Of a stretch of 44,880 nt of DNA, positions 25,813-34,064 are shown piece by piece. The notes below the pieces were generated by a model. That model was not told the DNA's origin. It ran no database searches and saw only the letters and a list, made by a program, of their open reading frames with translations. The DNA comes from UMGS75 sp964507405 (lineage in GTDB: Bacteria; Bacillota_I; Bacilli_A; ML615J-28; CAG-313). How positions within the stretch are numbered: the first letter of the stretch is position 1; every line of letters begins with the position of its first letter. The translations under genes and the position numbers were made by a program. Location: the NCBI GenBank assembly GCA_964507405.1, contig CAZDPJ010000009.1, positions 1 through 44,880 of the forward strand, written 5' to 3'.

Positions 25813-26118
25813 TTATAAATGTTCTAAATGTTCAATTGTAATTTCTATAATTTTAGCAACATGTTCATCAACAATTGAGTAAAATACAAGTTTGCCATCT
25901 CTTTTAGATTTAACGAGTTTAGCATGTCTTAAAATACGAAGTTGATATGATACCGCAGTTTGACTCATATCTACGTCTTTCGCAATATCTTGTACACACT
26001 TATCTCCTTTTAAAAGAGAAGTAATAATTTTTACTCTTGAAAAATCAGATAAATTCTTATAAAATTCTGATAATTCATAAATATCATTTTCATTTAATGC
26101 ATTTCTATTCATATTCAT
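25813..26118 (-). CDS. ArsR/SmtB-family metal-responsive repressor (CzrA/CadC-like)
   Basis: Winged-helix repressor of 101 residues. The DNA-binding helix pair is CVQDIAKDVDMSQTAVSYQLRILRHAKLV, followed by the wing KRDGKLVFYSI. The C-terminal helix carries D-x-H-x(10)-H-x-x-H (in DEHVAKIIEITIEHLEHL), the alpha-5 zinc site pattern of CzrA/SmtB proteins. No cysteine metal site is evident, so zinc or cobalt sensing is likelier than cadmium or lead. It is first in the operon with the ATPase, and a 20-bp palindrome overlaps its promoter. Confidence 0.92.
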   Translation of the reverse strand: MNMNRNALNENDIYELSEFYKNLSDFSRVKIITSLLKGDKCVQDIAKDVDMSQTAVSYQLRILRHAKLVKSKRDGKLVFYSIVDEHVAKIIEITIEHLEHL

Positions 26119-26125
26119 ACCTCAC

Positions 26126-26173
26126 ATATGTGTATATACACATATATTATACTTATTTTGATGTTTATTTCAA
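26126..26173 (-). promoter_or_regulatory. Promoter and operator of the metal-resistance operon
   Basis: On the minus strand TTGAAA (26173-26168) and TATAAT (26151-26146) are 16 bases apart. A perfect 20-bp palindrome, ATATGTGTATATACACATAT at 26126-26145, directly follows the -10 box and ends about 8 bases before the repressor start. It is a natural ArsR-family operator: bound repressor would block the promoter until metal releases it. Confidence 0.75.
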
Positions 26174-26183
26174 GTTATATGCA

Positions 26184-26717
26184 TTATTTTAATATTTCAA
26201 TTTTTTCTTTCATTTTTTTAAGAATTCTACTAACTTTACTTTGGCTAATTTGTAATTCTTCGCCAATCTTTGCTTGACTAAATCTATTTTCAAGTCTTAG
26301 TTTTAAAATTTTTTTCTCAATTTGGTCAAAATCATACAATTCAATATTTAAGTATTTTCCTTCAATTTCATTTAAATCTTCTTTTAGTACTACTTCCCGA
26401 TATTCATTCATCACGATTTTATCTACTTCATCAAAATTGTCATTTTTCATTTTATAGTATTTAGATACTTTAAAAAAATTATTTTTAGCTAATTCATCTT
26501 TTATCGAACCAATAATAAAATAGGTCGCATAAGTCGAAAACTTTAGTCCTTTTGTAATATCATACTTTTTGGCAGCGTTAAATAATCCCATCATTCCTGC
26601 TTGTACTAAATCATCATATTCAAAAGGTGTTACCTTAAATTTTCTAGCAATTTTATATACTAAACGTTGATTAGACTCTACTAAATACTCATATTGACTA
26701 ATATTCACCTTGTTCAT
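26184..26717 (-). CDS. sigF: Sporulation sigma factor SigF, short form
   Basis: Sigma-70 family protein of 177 residues, much shorter than the roughly 255-residue Bacillus sigma F. Region 2 is clear (ESNQRLVYKIARKF, then DDLVQAGMMGLFNAAKKYDITKGLKFSTYATYFIIGSIKDEL, about 15-75). Region 4 is at the C-terminus (SQAKIGEELQISQSKVSRILKKM). Region 3 between them is largely missing; only a short charged linker remains. It is the third gene of the spoIIA operon and overlaps spoIIAB by 20 bases, which identifies it as the forespore sigma factor. Its activity should be controlled by the adjacent anti-sigma factor. Confidence 0.88.
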   Translation of the reverse strand: MNKVNISQYEYLVESNQRLVYKIARKFKVTPFEYDDLVQAGMMGLFNAAKKYDITKGLKFSTYATYFIIGSIKDELAKNNFFKVSKYYKMKNDNFDEVDKIVMNEYREVVLKEDLNEIEGKYLNIELYDFDQIEKKILKLRLENRFSQAKIGEELQISQSKVSRILKKMKEKIEILK

Positions 26718-27132
26718 GATATTTTTTTACCATTAAAACCTTTGTACCTTCATTAATATGGGAATTAACTTCCAATTTATCAGTAAAAACTTCCATAATT
26801 GTAAATCCAAGGCCTGCTCTTTCTTCATCTAATTTCGTACTAAATAGTGGCTCCTTAGCTTGTTCAACATCTTTTATCCCAATTCCATAGTCTATTACTT
26901 CAATATAAATATAATCTAAATCAAACTTTAAATTAAACTCAACAACTTTTGAGCTATCATTTAAGTATCCATGAACAATGGCATTTGTAACTGCCTCAGA
27001 TACTATTGTTTTAACCTCATTTACAGTACTTAATGGTAAATTTAATTCTACCAAAAAAGCAACTGTCATTGTTCTCGCAAGTAATACATTTTCATTACGA
27101 GCTAAAAAACTTGTTTTTAATTCATTATACAT
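26698..27132 (-). CDS. spoIIAB: Anti-sigma F factor SpoIIAB
   Basis: GHKL-fold kinase and anti-sigma factor of 144 residues. It holds sigma F inactive and phosphorylates SpoIIAA. The ATP-binding motifs are EAVTNAIVHGY (N box), DYGIGIKDVEQA (G1 box) and ERAGLGFTIME (G2 box). The protein begins MYNELKTSFLARNENVLLAR, close to the Bacillus N-terminus. It overlaps spoIIAA by one base and sigF by 20 bases, so the three are made together in a fixed ratio. Confidence 0.96.
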   Translation of the reverse strand: MYNELKTSFLARNENVLLARTMTVAFLVELNLPLSTVNEVKTIVSEAVTNAIVHGYLNDSSKVVEFNLKFDLDYIYIEVIDYGIGIKDVEQAKEPLFSTKLDEERAGLGFTIMEVFTDKLEVNSHINEGTKVLMVKKYHEQGEY

Positions 27133-27482
27133 TACGCTACCTCCAAATATTCTTCGGCTTCTTTTTCATCAGAAGCAATTTTACAAATTTTCTTTAAGCC
27201 TGATAAAGAAACAATTCTACTTATTATTTCATTCATTGAACATATTACAATTTTTCCATTTCTTTTTTTAACTTGACTAAACCTTCCAATAATAAAGCCA
27301 ATACCACTACTATCCATAAATTGTAACTTCTCAAAATTAATAATTAAATGCTTAATCATATATTTATCAATGATTTCACTAACTCTAATTTTCAAATTTT
27401 CACACACTGCCTGATCTAATTCTCCATTCAGACGAATAAATAAACGATTTTTCTTTATCGCCATTTGAATATTTAATGACAT
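27132..27482 (-). CDS. spoIIAA: Anti-anti-sigma F factor SpoIIAA
   Basis: STAS-domain protein of 116 residues that frees sigma F from SpoIIAB when unphosphorylated. The regulated serine lies in FMDSSGIG, with S58 at the same number as in Bacillus. The N-terminus MSLNIQMAIKKNRLFIRLNGELD is also close to the Bacillus protein (MSLGIDM...LTGELD). The ribosome site GGGGTG precedes the ATG. First gene of the operon. Dephosphorylation would need a SpoIIE-type phosphatase, which is not in this window. Confidence 0.96.
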   Translation of the reverse strand: MSLNIQMAIKKNRLFIRLNGELDQAVCENLKIRVSEIIDKYMIKHLIINFEKLQFMDSSGIGFIIGRFSQVKKRNGKIVICSMNEIISRIVSLSGLKKICKIASDEKEAEEYLEVA

Positions 27483-27563
27483 CTATAACACCCCTAAAAT
27501 ATTGTATCAAAATGATTACATACATGCAATAGATGCATTTATATTTTCTAAAATTAAATAAAA

Positions 27564-27585
27564 CTCGACAATTAATATTTTGTCA
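27564..27585 (-). promoter_or_regulatory. Possible Spo0A boxes upstream of spoIIA
   Basis: On the minus strand TGACAAA (27585-27579) and TGTCGAG (27570-27564) each match six of seven bases of the Spo0A box TGNCGAA. They are about 80-100 bases upstream of spoIIAA, the position expected for Spo0A activation. They also form an inverted GACAA/TTGTC pair. No convincing sigma-H promoter is visible. The region from 27483 to 27600 holds nothing else I can support. Confidence 0.35.
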
Positions 27586-27601
27586 AAAAATAATTAAATT
27601 T

Positions 27602-27635
27602 AAAAAACAAACTAATAATTACTACTAGTTTGTTT
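27602..27635 (-). terminator. Terminator of dacF
   Basis: A perfect 10-bp stem (AAACAAACTA at 27605-27614 with TAGTTTGTTT at 27626-27635) is followed on the minus strand by a T-run. It separates dacF from spoIIA. Confidence 0.75.
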
Positions 27636-27752
27636 AAATTAAATATAATTAGTTATTTACCTAAATAATCATCAACTTTATATATGAAATATCACAACAA
27701 AATTTACTTGTTAAAAATTAAAATAGTTATAAAAAGTAATAATAATATATAC

Positions 27753-28913
27753 TCAAAATAAACTTTTTAGTATTTCTTTAAATACATTAAAAAAACTATT
27801 TTTTTCTAACTTCTTTGATATTTCTAATTCTGATTCTCCTATTAATTCATTATTAATAAATACTTGTACTTTTCCGATATTAAATTGATCTAAATTATTA
27901 ATTCTATCTATATCAAATGTCGTTTTTATATCTGTTTTTCCTATATTTGTTCCTTTTTTTATAATTTTTACTATATTAGAACTAGTAACAATACTATAAG
28001 TAGATGGATTTAATAAAATATTATTACTATTTTCTATTTTAGTATTTTTTGGTATAATTATTCTTTTCTCATAATTTGAAAATCCATAATTTAATAAACT
28101 TAAAGTATCAATAGTTCGATGGGAAACGGAATCACAGTTCATAACAACACTTAATAATCGCATTCCATCTACTTTTTTTGTACAAGTTAAACAATAACCA
28201 GCCGTTTCTGTCCAACCTGTTTTTAGGCCATCAATTCCTTCGCCATGTTTAATTAGTTTATTTGTATTTACAAGCCAAAATGGTTTAGCTGTATCTTTTC
28301 GAACATAATCTTCATATGTACTAGTATAAGGAATAATTTCATCTTCATAATTAACTAATAGATTTCTGGCAATCATTGCCATATCATAACTAGAACTATA
28401 GTGATTACTAGTGGGAAGACCGGTTGCATTACTAAAATTAGTATTTCTTAGTCCTAGTTTTTTTACTTCATTATTCATTTGTGAGACAAAAAATTGTTCA
28501 TTTCCACTTATTCCCTCAACAAGACAAACTGCAGCATCATTCGCAGAAGCAATAACCATTGATTTAAATAAGTCTCTAACTTTCATTTGTTCTCCGACTT
28601 CTAAATAAATCTGTGTTCCACCCATACTTCTTGCTGCATCACTTGTGGTAAGAACATCATCAAATGATATTCTTTTACTAGAAATAGCATCTAACACCAG
28701 TTTCATGGTCATAATTTTCGTCATACTAGCTGGTTCTAGTTTTTCATGAGCATTATATTCATATAAAACCGTTCCCGTTTCTACTTCAATTAAAATTGCA
28801 CTTTTCGCATATTTAATAATATTATCACTCGCCATAATCTGTTCTTTACGCGATAAATTAAAAAATAACATTGTAATAACTAAACATAAAATAACTTTAA
28901 AAATCTTCTTCAT
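27753..28913 (-). CDS. dacF: D-alanyl-D-alanine carboxypeptidase (DacF-like)
   Basis: Penicillin-binding protein 5-type carboxypeptidase of 386 residues that trims stem peptides of peptidoglycan. A signal peptide covers about residues 1-28. The three active-site motifs are SMTK (S-x-x-K, in LEPASMTKIMTM), SAND (S-x-N, in VIASANDAAVCLV) and KTG (in DGLKTGWTETAGYC). A C-terminal beta domain follows. Its place directly upstream of spoIIA matches Bacillus dacF, which affects spore cortex cross-linking, although here a terminator separates it from spoIIA. The motifs make the enzyme class certain; the dacF name rests on context. Confidence 0.9.
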   Translation of the reverse strand: MKKIFKVILCLVITMLFFNLSRKEQIMASDNIIKYAKSAILIEVETGTVLYEYNAHEKLEPASMTKIMTMKLVLDAISSKRISFDDVLTTSDAARSMGGTQIYLEVGEQMKVRDLFKSMVIASANDAAVCLVEGISGNEQFFVSQMNNEVKKLGLRNTNFSNATGLPTSNHYSSSYDMAMIARNLLVNYEDEIIPYTSTYEDYVRKDTAKPFWLVNTNKLIKHGEGIDGLKTGWTETAGYCLTCTKKVDGMRLLSVVMNCDSVSHRTIDTLSLLNYGFSNYEKRIIIPKNTKIENSNNILLNPSTYSIVTSSNIVKIIKKGTNIGKTDIKTTFDIDRINNLDQFNIGKVQVFINNELIGESELEISKKLEKNSFFNVFKEILKSLF

Positions 28914-28950
28914 CTAAATTACCTCAATTAATTATATGGTATTAAATTAA

Positions 28951-28983
28951 AAAAATAACAAAAAAGTTCGGAATAACCGAACT
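28951..28983 (-). terminator. Terminator upstream of dacF
   Basis: A 7-bp stem (AGTTCGG at 28965-28971 with CCGAACT at 28977-28983) is followed on the minus strand by a long T-rich tract. It would stop transcripts coming from the lipid kinase side before dacF. Confidence 0.7.
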
Positions 28984-28992
28984 ATTTGGCTC

Positions 28993-29062
28993 CCCAAACT
29001 TTTTGGGTTTTTGAAAGCTTAATATTAAAAACAATTCACGTTGTAATATGAACTGTTTTTTT
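28993..29062. other. Two further hairpins in the IS-debris region
   Basis: A short CCCAAA/TTTGGG stem followed by TTTTT lies at about 28995-29014. A 9-bp stem with one mismatch (AACAATTCA at 29030-29038 with TGAACTGTT at 29049-29057) is followed by a plus-strand T-run. Both look like plus-strand terminators, yet no plus-strand gene ends here. They may be leftovers of the element debris beside them. Confidence 0.45.
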
Positions 29063-29081
29063 GTCAAATATTTGTTTTATT

Positions 29082-29315
29082 TTATCTCTTTCTTAATTTT
29101 CTTATTTGCTCAGATTCTAAAAATTGTTTTCTAAATTTTTTAAAATCATTTTTTCCATATGAACTTTTTATTAGTGTTTTTGTAACATTATTTTTTACTT
29201 CTACTATACCATTTTTTATATTTCCAACTATTTCATCTGATATTATAAATGAATTGACAATTTGATTTTCCTATTCATAAATCGAATCTATCACTTTTTT
29301 AGAGGATAGATATTT
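29082..29315 (-). pseudogene. Remnant of an ISL3-type transposase C-terminus
   Basis: A minus-strand open stretch with one in-frame TAG (at 29271-29273) and no start codon encodes a C-terminal transposase-like end. It includes NGIVEVKNNVTKTLIKSSYG followed by KNDFKKFRKQFL. The N-G-x-V-E-x-x-N-N-x-x-K ... S-Y-G-x-x-x-F-x-x-F-R pattern is typical of the end of IS204/IS1001-family transposases, with the catalytic glutamate in it. It differs from the intact transposase at the left edge, so it is debris of another element. Confidence 0.55.
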
Positions 29316-29415
29316 TTATTTGTATTTTTCTTTATATTTTCACACCTTCTTGTTAATTTGTTTCGCGTCTCCTTATACTGAACATTATATACAATATAAC
29401 AAAGGATTATACAAA

Positions 29416-29451
29416 AGAAGTGATTATAGATAACTTTCTATAATCACTTCT
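29416..29451. repeat. Palindromic hairpin shared with the left-end IS
   Basis: A perfect 14-bp stem (AGAAGTGATTATAG and its complement) encloses the loop ATAACTTT. On the opposite strand stem and loop match 95-136 nearly base for base, in front of the transposase at the left edge. With the transposase remnant beside it, it is probably a leftover of a related element. It may serve as a bidirectional terminator for the lipid kinase unit (stop at 29464). Confidence 0.6.
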
Positions 29452-29463
29452 TTCTATACAGTT

Positions 29464-30384
29464 CTATCTTTTTGGAAAAACAAATCGAATAAATGAAGGA
29501 ATAATTTCAATATCAATCTTATTAAAGTGGAAAGTTTCACCATCTAAACAAAGACATAGTAGTTTTTTACTTTCAATTGTTACTTTACGAGCCTTCTCAA
29601 AAGTAATAATTTTTTTGAATTTATTATTGTTTAAATGCTTTCCTGCTTTATAATATTTAATTAGTTTTGCGAAAGTAAGAATACCTACTTTTTTTACTAT
29701 AACAATATCTAATAGCCCATCATCACATTTCGAAAGAGGTGCACATCTAAATCCTCCCCCATAATACTGACCATTTGCAGCTACAAGTAATAAAGACTTT
29801 TTATTAAAAATACATTTTCCATCATCAACTGTAACATTTACTAAATCACCAAGAGGTTTTAAGATATTTCTTACGATAGCATGATTGTATGATTGTTTAA
29901 CCGTTTTATATTTATGTCTAAATCTAACACAATCATAATTTACTTTCGCATCATAACCAATATTAGCAACATTTAATGAGTAACGATCATTAACTTTTAA
30001 TACATCAATTTTATTTTCGTATCCATCAATTAAAGCTTCAATATCCATAAAATTATGTTCAGGATATGATTTTAAAAAGTCATTACAAGAACCAACAGGT
30101 ACAATTGTCATTCTGGCATGAGGAAATCCGACAATTCCGTTTACCGCTTCAAAACAAGTACCATCACCACCACAAATATAAAAAGTTATATCTTCTGGAT
30201 TATTTGATGATTCATTTTCATTACATCTTCTTCTAATTTCTAGTGTTGCATCATTTGGACCTTTAGTAACATAAACATCATATGTATCATTTCTTTTATC
30301 AAATATTTCTTTCAGTTTTGTTTCTAAGTCAAGTGATGAGTCATGTCTCCCTGCAAAGGGATTAATAATAAAGCAATGTTTCAT
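29464..30384 (-). CDS. Diacylglycerol/lipid kinase (DagK/YegS family)
   Basis: Lipid kinase-like protein of 306 residues. The nucleotide-binding motif is GGDGTCFEAVNGIVG (about 75-89), with PVGSCNDFLKSY close behind. A conserved middle block GGGFRCAPLSKCDDGLLDIVIV (shown for orientation) and a C-terminal LCLDGE motif complete the family. It starts CFIINPFAGR, the usual first strand. Such enzymes phosphorylate diacylglycerol or related lipids and recycle lipid in the membrane. The exact substrate is not determined by the sequence. No dgkA-type kinase is present in the phoH cluster of this window, so this could supply the activity. Confidence 0.88.
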   Translation of the reverse strand: MKHCFIINPFAGRHDSSLDLETKLKEIFDKRNDTYDVYVTKGPNDATLEIRRRCNENESSNNPEDITFYICGGDGTCFEAVNGIVGFPHARMTIVPVGSCNDFLKSYPEHNFMDIEALIDGYENKIDVLKVNDRYSLNVANIGYDAKVNYDCVRFRHKYKTVKQSYNHAIVRNILKPLGDLVNVTVDDGKCIFNKKSLLLVAANGQYYGGGFRCAPLSKCDDGLLDIVIVKKVGILTFAKLIKYYKAGKHLNNNKFKKIITFEKARKVTIESKKLLCLCLDGETFHFNKIDIEIIPSFIRFVFPKR

Positions 30385-30458
30385 ATAAATCTCCTATTTT
30401 TATATATTTTACCATATTTTTAATAAAAAAGCCAATAAATATTACTAAAATACAAAAA

Positions 30459-30487
30459 AAGTACCTAAATTACAAATTTAAGTACTT
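30459..30487 (-). terminator. Terminator of the alpha/beta hydrolase unit
   Basis: A 12-bp stem with one mismatch (30459-30470 with 30476-30487) is followed on the minus strand by a T-run. It overlaps the region just past the hydrolase stop. Confidence 0.75.
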
Positions 30488-31438
30488 CTATTTAGTTTCA
30501 TATTTATAACAAAAATCAATTACTTTTTCACTATATTCTTTAGGAATAATTCTAAAACATTTTGCATGTGCAGCATTATCAACAAGCATTAATTCTTTTA
30601 TTCCTTGATATTCATTATAATTTTTTATTGTCATATAAGTCGGAACAAAATTATCATTTTTCCCATGAATAAATAAAATAGGTATTTTAGTGTTTTTTAA
30701 AGCATCAATTGTATTTTCTTTTTTACAATCATATTTAACTTTAAGGAAAGCCCAAAATCTAACAAATGAAATAATTGGCCATGATGGAAAATGATATTTC
30801 TTTAAACATACATGTTTTAATTCTAAATATCCACTAATAAATCCACAATCTTCAATTATACCTTTAACACTATTATTTAATCCATATTTTGTTGACATCA
30901 TTACTGCGTGAGCTCCCATTGATACCCCATGTAAATAAATATCATATTTATTAGGCCAAAGTTTATTGACCTCATCTACCCATAACTTAATATTATAACC
31001 ATCACACGCACCAAAACCAATGTAATTTCCTTCACTTGGAAAATGTCCCATATGACTAATAACTAGGATATCAAAATCATTTCTTTCAAAATAGAATTTA
31101 GAATATAAAACGCAATCCCTCATTGCTTGTCCTTGCCAGCCATGACTTAAAATAACTAATTTAGAATTATTTTCACCACGTTTATAGTAATATGCAACAT
31201 TTTTCTTATTTAAATATCCATTTATTGTTAAAGTTTCATATGGCATATTTCTTAACATATCACGTACTTCAATACATTCAGGGTCACGTAATCTAATTTT
31301 TTCATCATATTCATCAATTAAATAATCAGGAAATCTTTTATAGACATGATTAAAAACAATAATAGATGCAATTATATTAAGTATTAATAATACTACTACA
31401 ATAATTCCTATAATTAATAATATATTTATAAATTCCAT
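30488..31438 (-). CDS. Membrane-anchored alpha/beta hydrolase
   Basis: Serine hydrolase of 316 residues with one N-terminal membrane helix (about 3-28), so the catalytic domain probably faces outside or is membrane-bound. The oxyanion segment is LSHGWQGQA and the nucleophile elbow is HGVSMGAH (G-x-S-x-G). A late aspartate in FIHGKNDNFVP and a histidine in NAAHAKCF complete the triad. This layout matches the YqkD/Bem46-like esterase group. The substrate is unknown. It lies 7 bases behind malQ on the same strand and probably shares its transcript. Confidence 0.85.
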   Translation of the reverse strand: MEFINILLIIGIIVVVLLILNIIASIIVFNHVYKRFPDYLIDEYDEKIRLRDPECIEVRDMLRNMPYETLTINGYLNKKNVAYYYKRGENNSKLVILSHGWQGQAMRDCVLYSKFYFERNDFDILVISHMGHFPSEGNYIGFGACDGYNIKLWVDEVNKLWPNKYDIYLHGVSMGAHAVMMSTKYGLNNSVKGIIEDCGFISGYLELKHVCLKKYHFPSWPIISFVRFWAFLKVKYDCKKENTIDALKNTKIPILFIHGKNDNFVPTYMTIKNYNEYQGIKELMLVDNAAHAKCFRIIPKEYSEKVIDFCYKYETK

Positions 31439-31445
31439 CTTACAC

Positions 31446-32906
31446 CTATCTAAAATATCTTAATGTTAAGTTTTTTATTTTTTTAGCTAGTTCTTCTGTA
31501 ATTAATGATTTATCTAACCGCCATTTCCAGTTACAACCTATCGTTGATGGGGTATTAATTCTGGATGACTCATCTAGTTCTAAATAATCTTGAATAGGAA
31601 TAATAGCAATTTTCGCAATACTGCCAAGCGCAGCATTTACTAAAGCACCAGGTATTTCTTCTTTACTATCAAGATTTAAGTATGCAATAATTTGGTCAAT
31701 TTGGTCATCATTTAAAGTTTTAACCCACCCCGCAAGTGGCATATTGTCATGGGTACCAGTATATACAACTGTATTTTCTTTATAATTATGAGGTAAATAT
31801 TGATTATTTTTATTTGAGTCAAAAGCAAATTCAAGAACTTTCATTCCAGGATATCCCGTTTTTCTTAATAATTTATATACACCATCAGTTAAATAGCCTA
31901 AATCTTCCATAATCATTTTTGGTTCTTTTATTATCTTTTCTAGTCTTTCGAATATTACATTACCAATTCCTTTTTCCCAGTGTCCATTTAACGCATTTAA
32001 ATCTTTAGCTGGGATTGAAAAATATGCTTCAAATGCACGGAAATGGTCAATTCTTAAAACATCATACAATTTTAAATTATGAGTGATTCTTCTTATCCAC
32101 CATTCATAATTATTTTTTTTCATTTCTTCTAAGTTATATAAGGGATTACCCCAAATTTGGCCATTTTCATCAAAGGCATCAGCAGGACACCCCGCAACAT
32201 AGTCAAGTTCCAAATTCGTATTTAATTTAAATTCTAAAGGATTTTGCCATACATCACTACTATCATAAGAGACATAGAAAGGTAAGTCACCAATTATTTC
32301 TACACCTTTTTCATGGGCATATTCATTTAATGAATTTAAATTTTCAAAAAAGACATATTGGATAAATAAATGTAATTTAACATCATCTTCAATTTTTTGA
32401 TAAAGTTCATCACTTATAATCCCATTCTTAGCATCTTTATCCCAGTTAATAAAACTTTCATCATTAAAGTATTTTCTTAAAGCTCTAAATTCAGCATACT
32501 TTATTACCCAATCTTTTTCATTTTCAATAAATTCCGTATAACCTGTTGGAACATTTTTAAAGAATTTAGTTGATGCTTTTTTATATAAAGTTTCTCTTGA
32601 TACTTTTAACATATCATAGTTTACATATTCAATATTTGTTTGTTGTAATTCTAATTCTTTTTTGGTAATTAGTTTATGATTATATAAATATTCTAAATCA
32701 ATATATAATCCACTACCAGCAAAAGTACTGAAAGTTTGATAGGGAGAATCACCATATGTAGTAGGACCTAGTGGTAAAATTTGCCAATATTTTTGGTGTG
32801 ATGCTGATAAAAAATCAATAAACTCATATGCTTCTATACCTAATGTTCCAATACCATATTTGCCAGGTAAACTACTAATTGGTAATAAAATTCCAGCTGC
32901 TCGCAT
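31446..32906 (-). CDS. malQ: 4-alpha-glucanotransferase (amylomaltase)
   Basis: GH77 enzyme of 486 residues that transfers alpha-1,4-glucan segments between maltodextrins. It starts RAAGILLPISSLPGKYGIGTLG, the standard N-terminus. The catalytic nucleophile is in LRIDHFRAF, the acid/base region in IMEDLGYL, and the transition-state aspartate in GTHDNMPLAGW. Other sugar genes are not adjacent: asnA lies upstream and an alpha/beta hydrolase downstream, both within a few bases, so the unit is functionally mixed. Confidence 0.95.
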   Translation of the reverse strand: MRAAGILLPISSLPGKYGIGTLGIEAYEFIDFLSASHQKYWQILPLGPTTYGDSPYQTFSTFAGSGLYIDLEYLYNHKLITKKELELQQTNIEYVNYDMLKVSRETLYKKASTKFFKNVPTGYTEFIENEKDWVIKYAEFRALRKYFNDESFINWDKDAKNGIISDELYQKIEDDVKLHLFIQYVFFENLNSLNEYAHEKGVEIIGDLPFYVSYDSSDVWQNPLEFKLNTNLELDYVAGCPADAFDENGQIWGNPLYNLEEMKKNNYEWWIRRITHNLKLYDVLRIDHFRAFEAYFSIPAKDLNALNGHWEKGIGNVIFERLEKIIKEPKMIMEDLGYLTDGVYKLLRKTGYPGMKVLEFAFDSNKNNQYLPHNYKENTVVYTGTHDNMPLAGWVKTLNDDQIDQIIAYLNLDSKEEIPGALVNAALGSIAKIAIIPIQDYLELDESSRINTPSTIGCNWKWRLDKSLITEELAKKIKNLTLRYFR

Positions 32907-32914
32907 AGTGCCTC

Positions 32915-33922
32915 CTAAAGTAATTTAATATTTTTTTGTTCTAGTTTAATTCTTTCTTCCTTGCTCCATACTGAAACTTGAACTTCACCAATATGGGCTT
33001 TTTCAAGCATAAACATGCATAATCTTGATTGTCCAATTCCTCCTCCTATTGTAAGAGGTAAGGAATCATTCATTATTTCTTGACAATATTCATTATCTAA
33101 CTTTTCAAGTTCATTTTTATTTTTAAGTTGTTCTACTAAACTATTTTTATCTACTCTTATTCCCATAGATGAAAGTTCAAATGCCATTTTTAAAACATCA
33201 TTCCAAACTAAAATATCACCATTTAAAAGCCAGTCATCATAATCAGCAGCTCTACCATCATGAACTACTCCATTTGATAAAGGCCATCCAATTTGATAAA
33301 TAAATACCGCTTTATATTCTTTAGTTATTTCATTTTCTCTTTCTTTACTATTTAGATGAGGATATTTATTTAATAATTCTTCAGTACTAATAAAAGTTAT
33401 TTTAAGAGGAAGATCAGTAGATAAATTATTAAACTTTTGTTTAACATCATTATTAACATTTCTTATTACATCATAAATATCTTCAACAGTCTTAAATAAA
33501 TATTCAAGTGTTCTATCAGTTTTACAAATAACTTTTTCCCAGTCCCATTGATCAACATAAACAGAATGAATTGCGTCAAGTTCTTCATCTCTTCTTATGG
33601 CATTCATATCTGTATAAATACCACTACCAAACTCAAGATTATATCTTTTTAATGCTTTTCGTTTCCATTTGGCAAGGGACTGAACAATTTCTACATCTTT
33701 ATTTAAAGATAAAACATCAAATTTAACAACTCTTTCATGTCCATTTAAATAATCATTTAATCCTGATTCTGGTAAAACAAATAAAGGAGCCGAAACTCTC
33801 ATTAAATTTAGTTTTTTAGATAATTCTTCCTCAAAATGGTCTTTGATATATTTAATTGCAAGTTCAGTATCAATAATATTTAATTTAGATTCATAATTTA
33901 CTATATTTTTAAGATAATCCAT
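32915..33922 (-). CDS. asnA: Aspartate-ammonia ligase (asparagine synthetase A)
   Basis: Ammonia-dependent asparagine synthetase of 335 residues, structurally related to class II aminoacyl-tRNA synthetases. The block APLFVLPESGLNDYLNGHERVV is characteristic, as are SLAKWKRKALKRY, MNAIRRDEELDAIHSVYVDQWDWE and the C-terminal GGGIGQSRLCMF. Complete and standard length. It is first of a unit with malQ and the hydrolase (8-base gap to malQ). GGTGAT precedes the ATG. I saw no T-box in the roughly 140-base upstream gap, which is too short for one. Confidence 0.96.
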   Translation of the reverse strand: MDYLKNIVNYESKLNIIDTELAIKYIKDHFEEELSKKLNLMRVSAPLFVLPESGLNDYLNGHERVVKFDVLSLNKDVEIVQSLAKWKRKALKRYNLEFGSGIYTDMNAIRRDEELDAIHSVYVDQWDWEKVICKTDRTLEYLFKTVEDIYDVIRNVNNDVKQKFNNLSTDLPLKITFISTEELLNKYPHLNSKERENEITKEYKAVFIYQIGWPLSNGVVHDGRAADYDDWLLNGDILVWNDVLKMAFELSSMGIRVDKNSLVEQLKNKNELEKLDNEYCQEIMNDSLPLTIGGGIGQSRLCMFMLEKAHIGEVQVSVWSKEERIKLEQKNIKLL

Positions 33923-34033
33923 ACTATCACCATTTTTCCTATTATATAATTATATACTATTTTCATATTTTTTACCTTTAAATAGCGTTTTAACTTTTAT
34001 ATTATTATTAAACTAAATTTAATGAATTATTCT

Positions 34034-34064
34034 AAAAAACTCTAAAGCAAAAGCTCTAGAGTTT
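34034..34064 (-). terminator. Terminator of the phosphorylase unit
   Basis: A 12-bp stem with one mismatch (34037-34048 with 34053-34064) is followed on the minus strand by a T-run. It overlaps the stop of the nucleoside phosphorylase. Confidence 0.85.

Noticed and set aside
33923..34062. A T-box or other riboswitch before asnA
   Set aside because: The gap is only about 140 bases, and the only hairpin in it is the terminator of the upstream unit.
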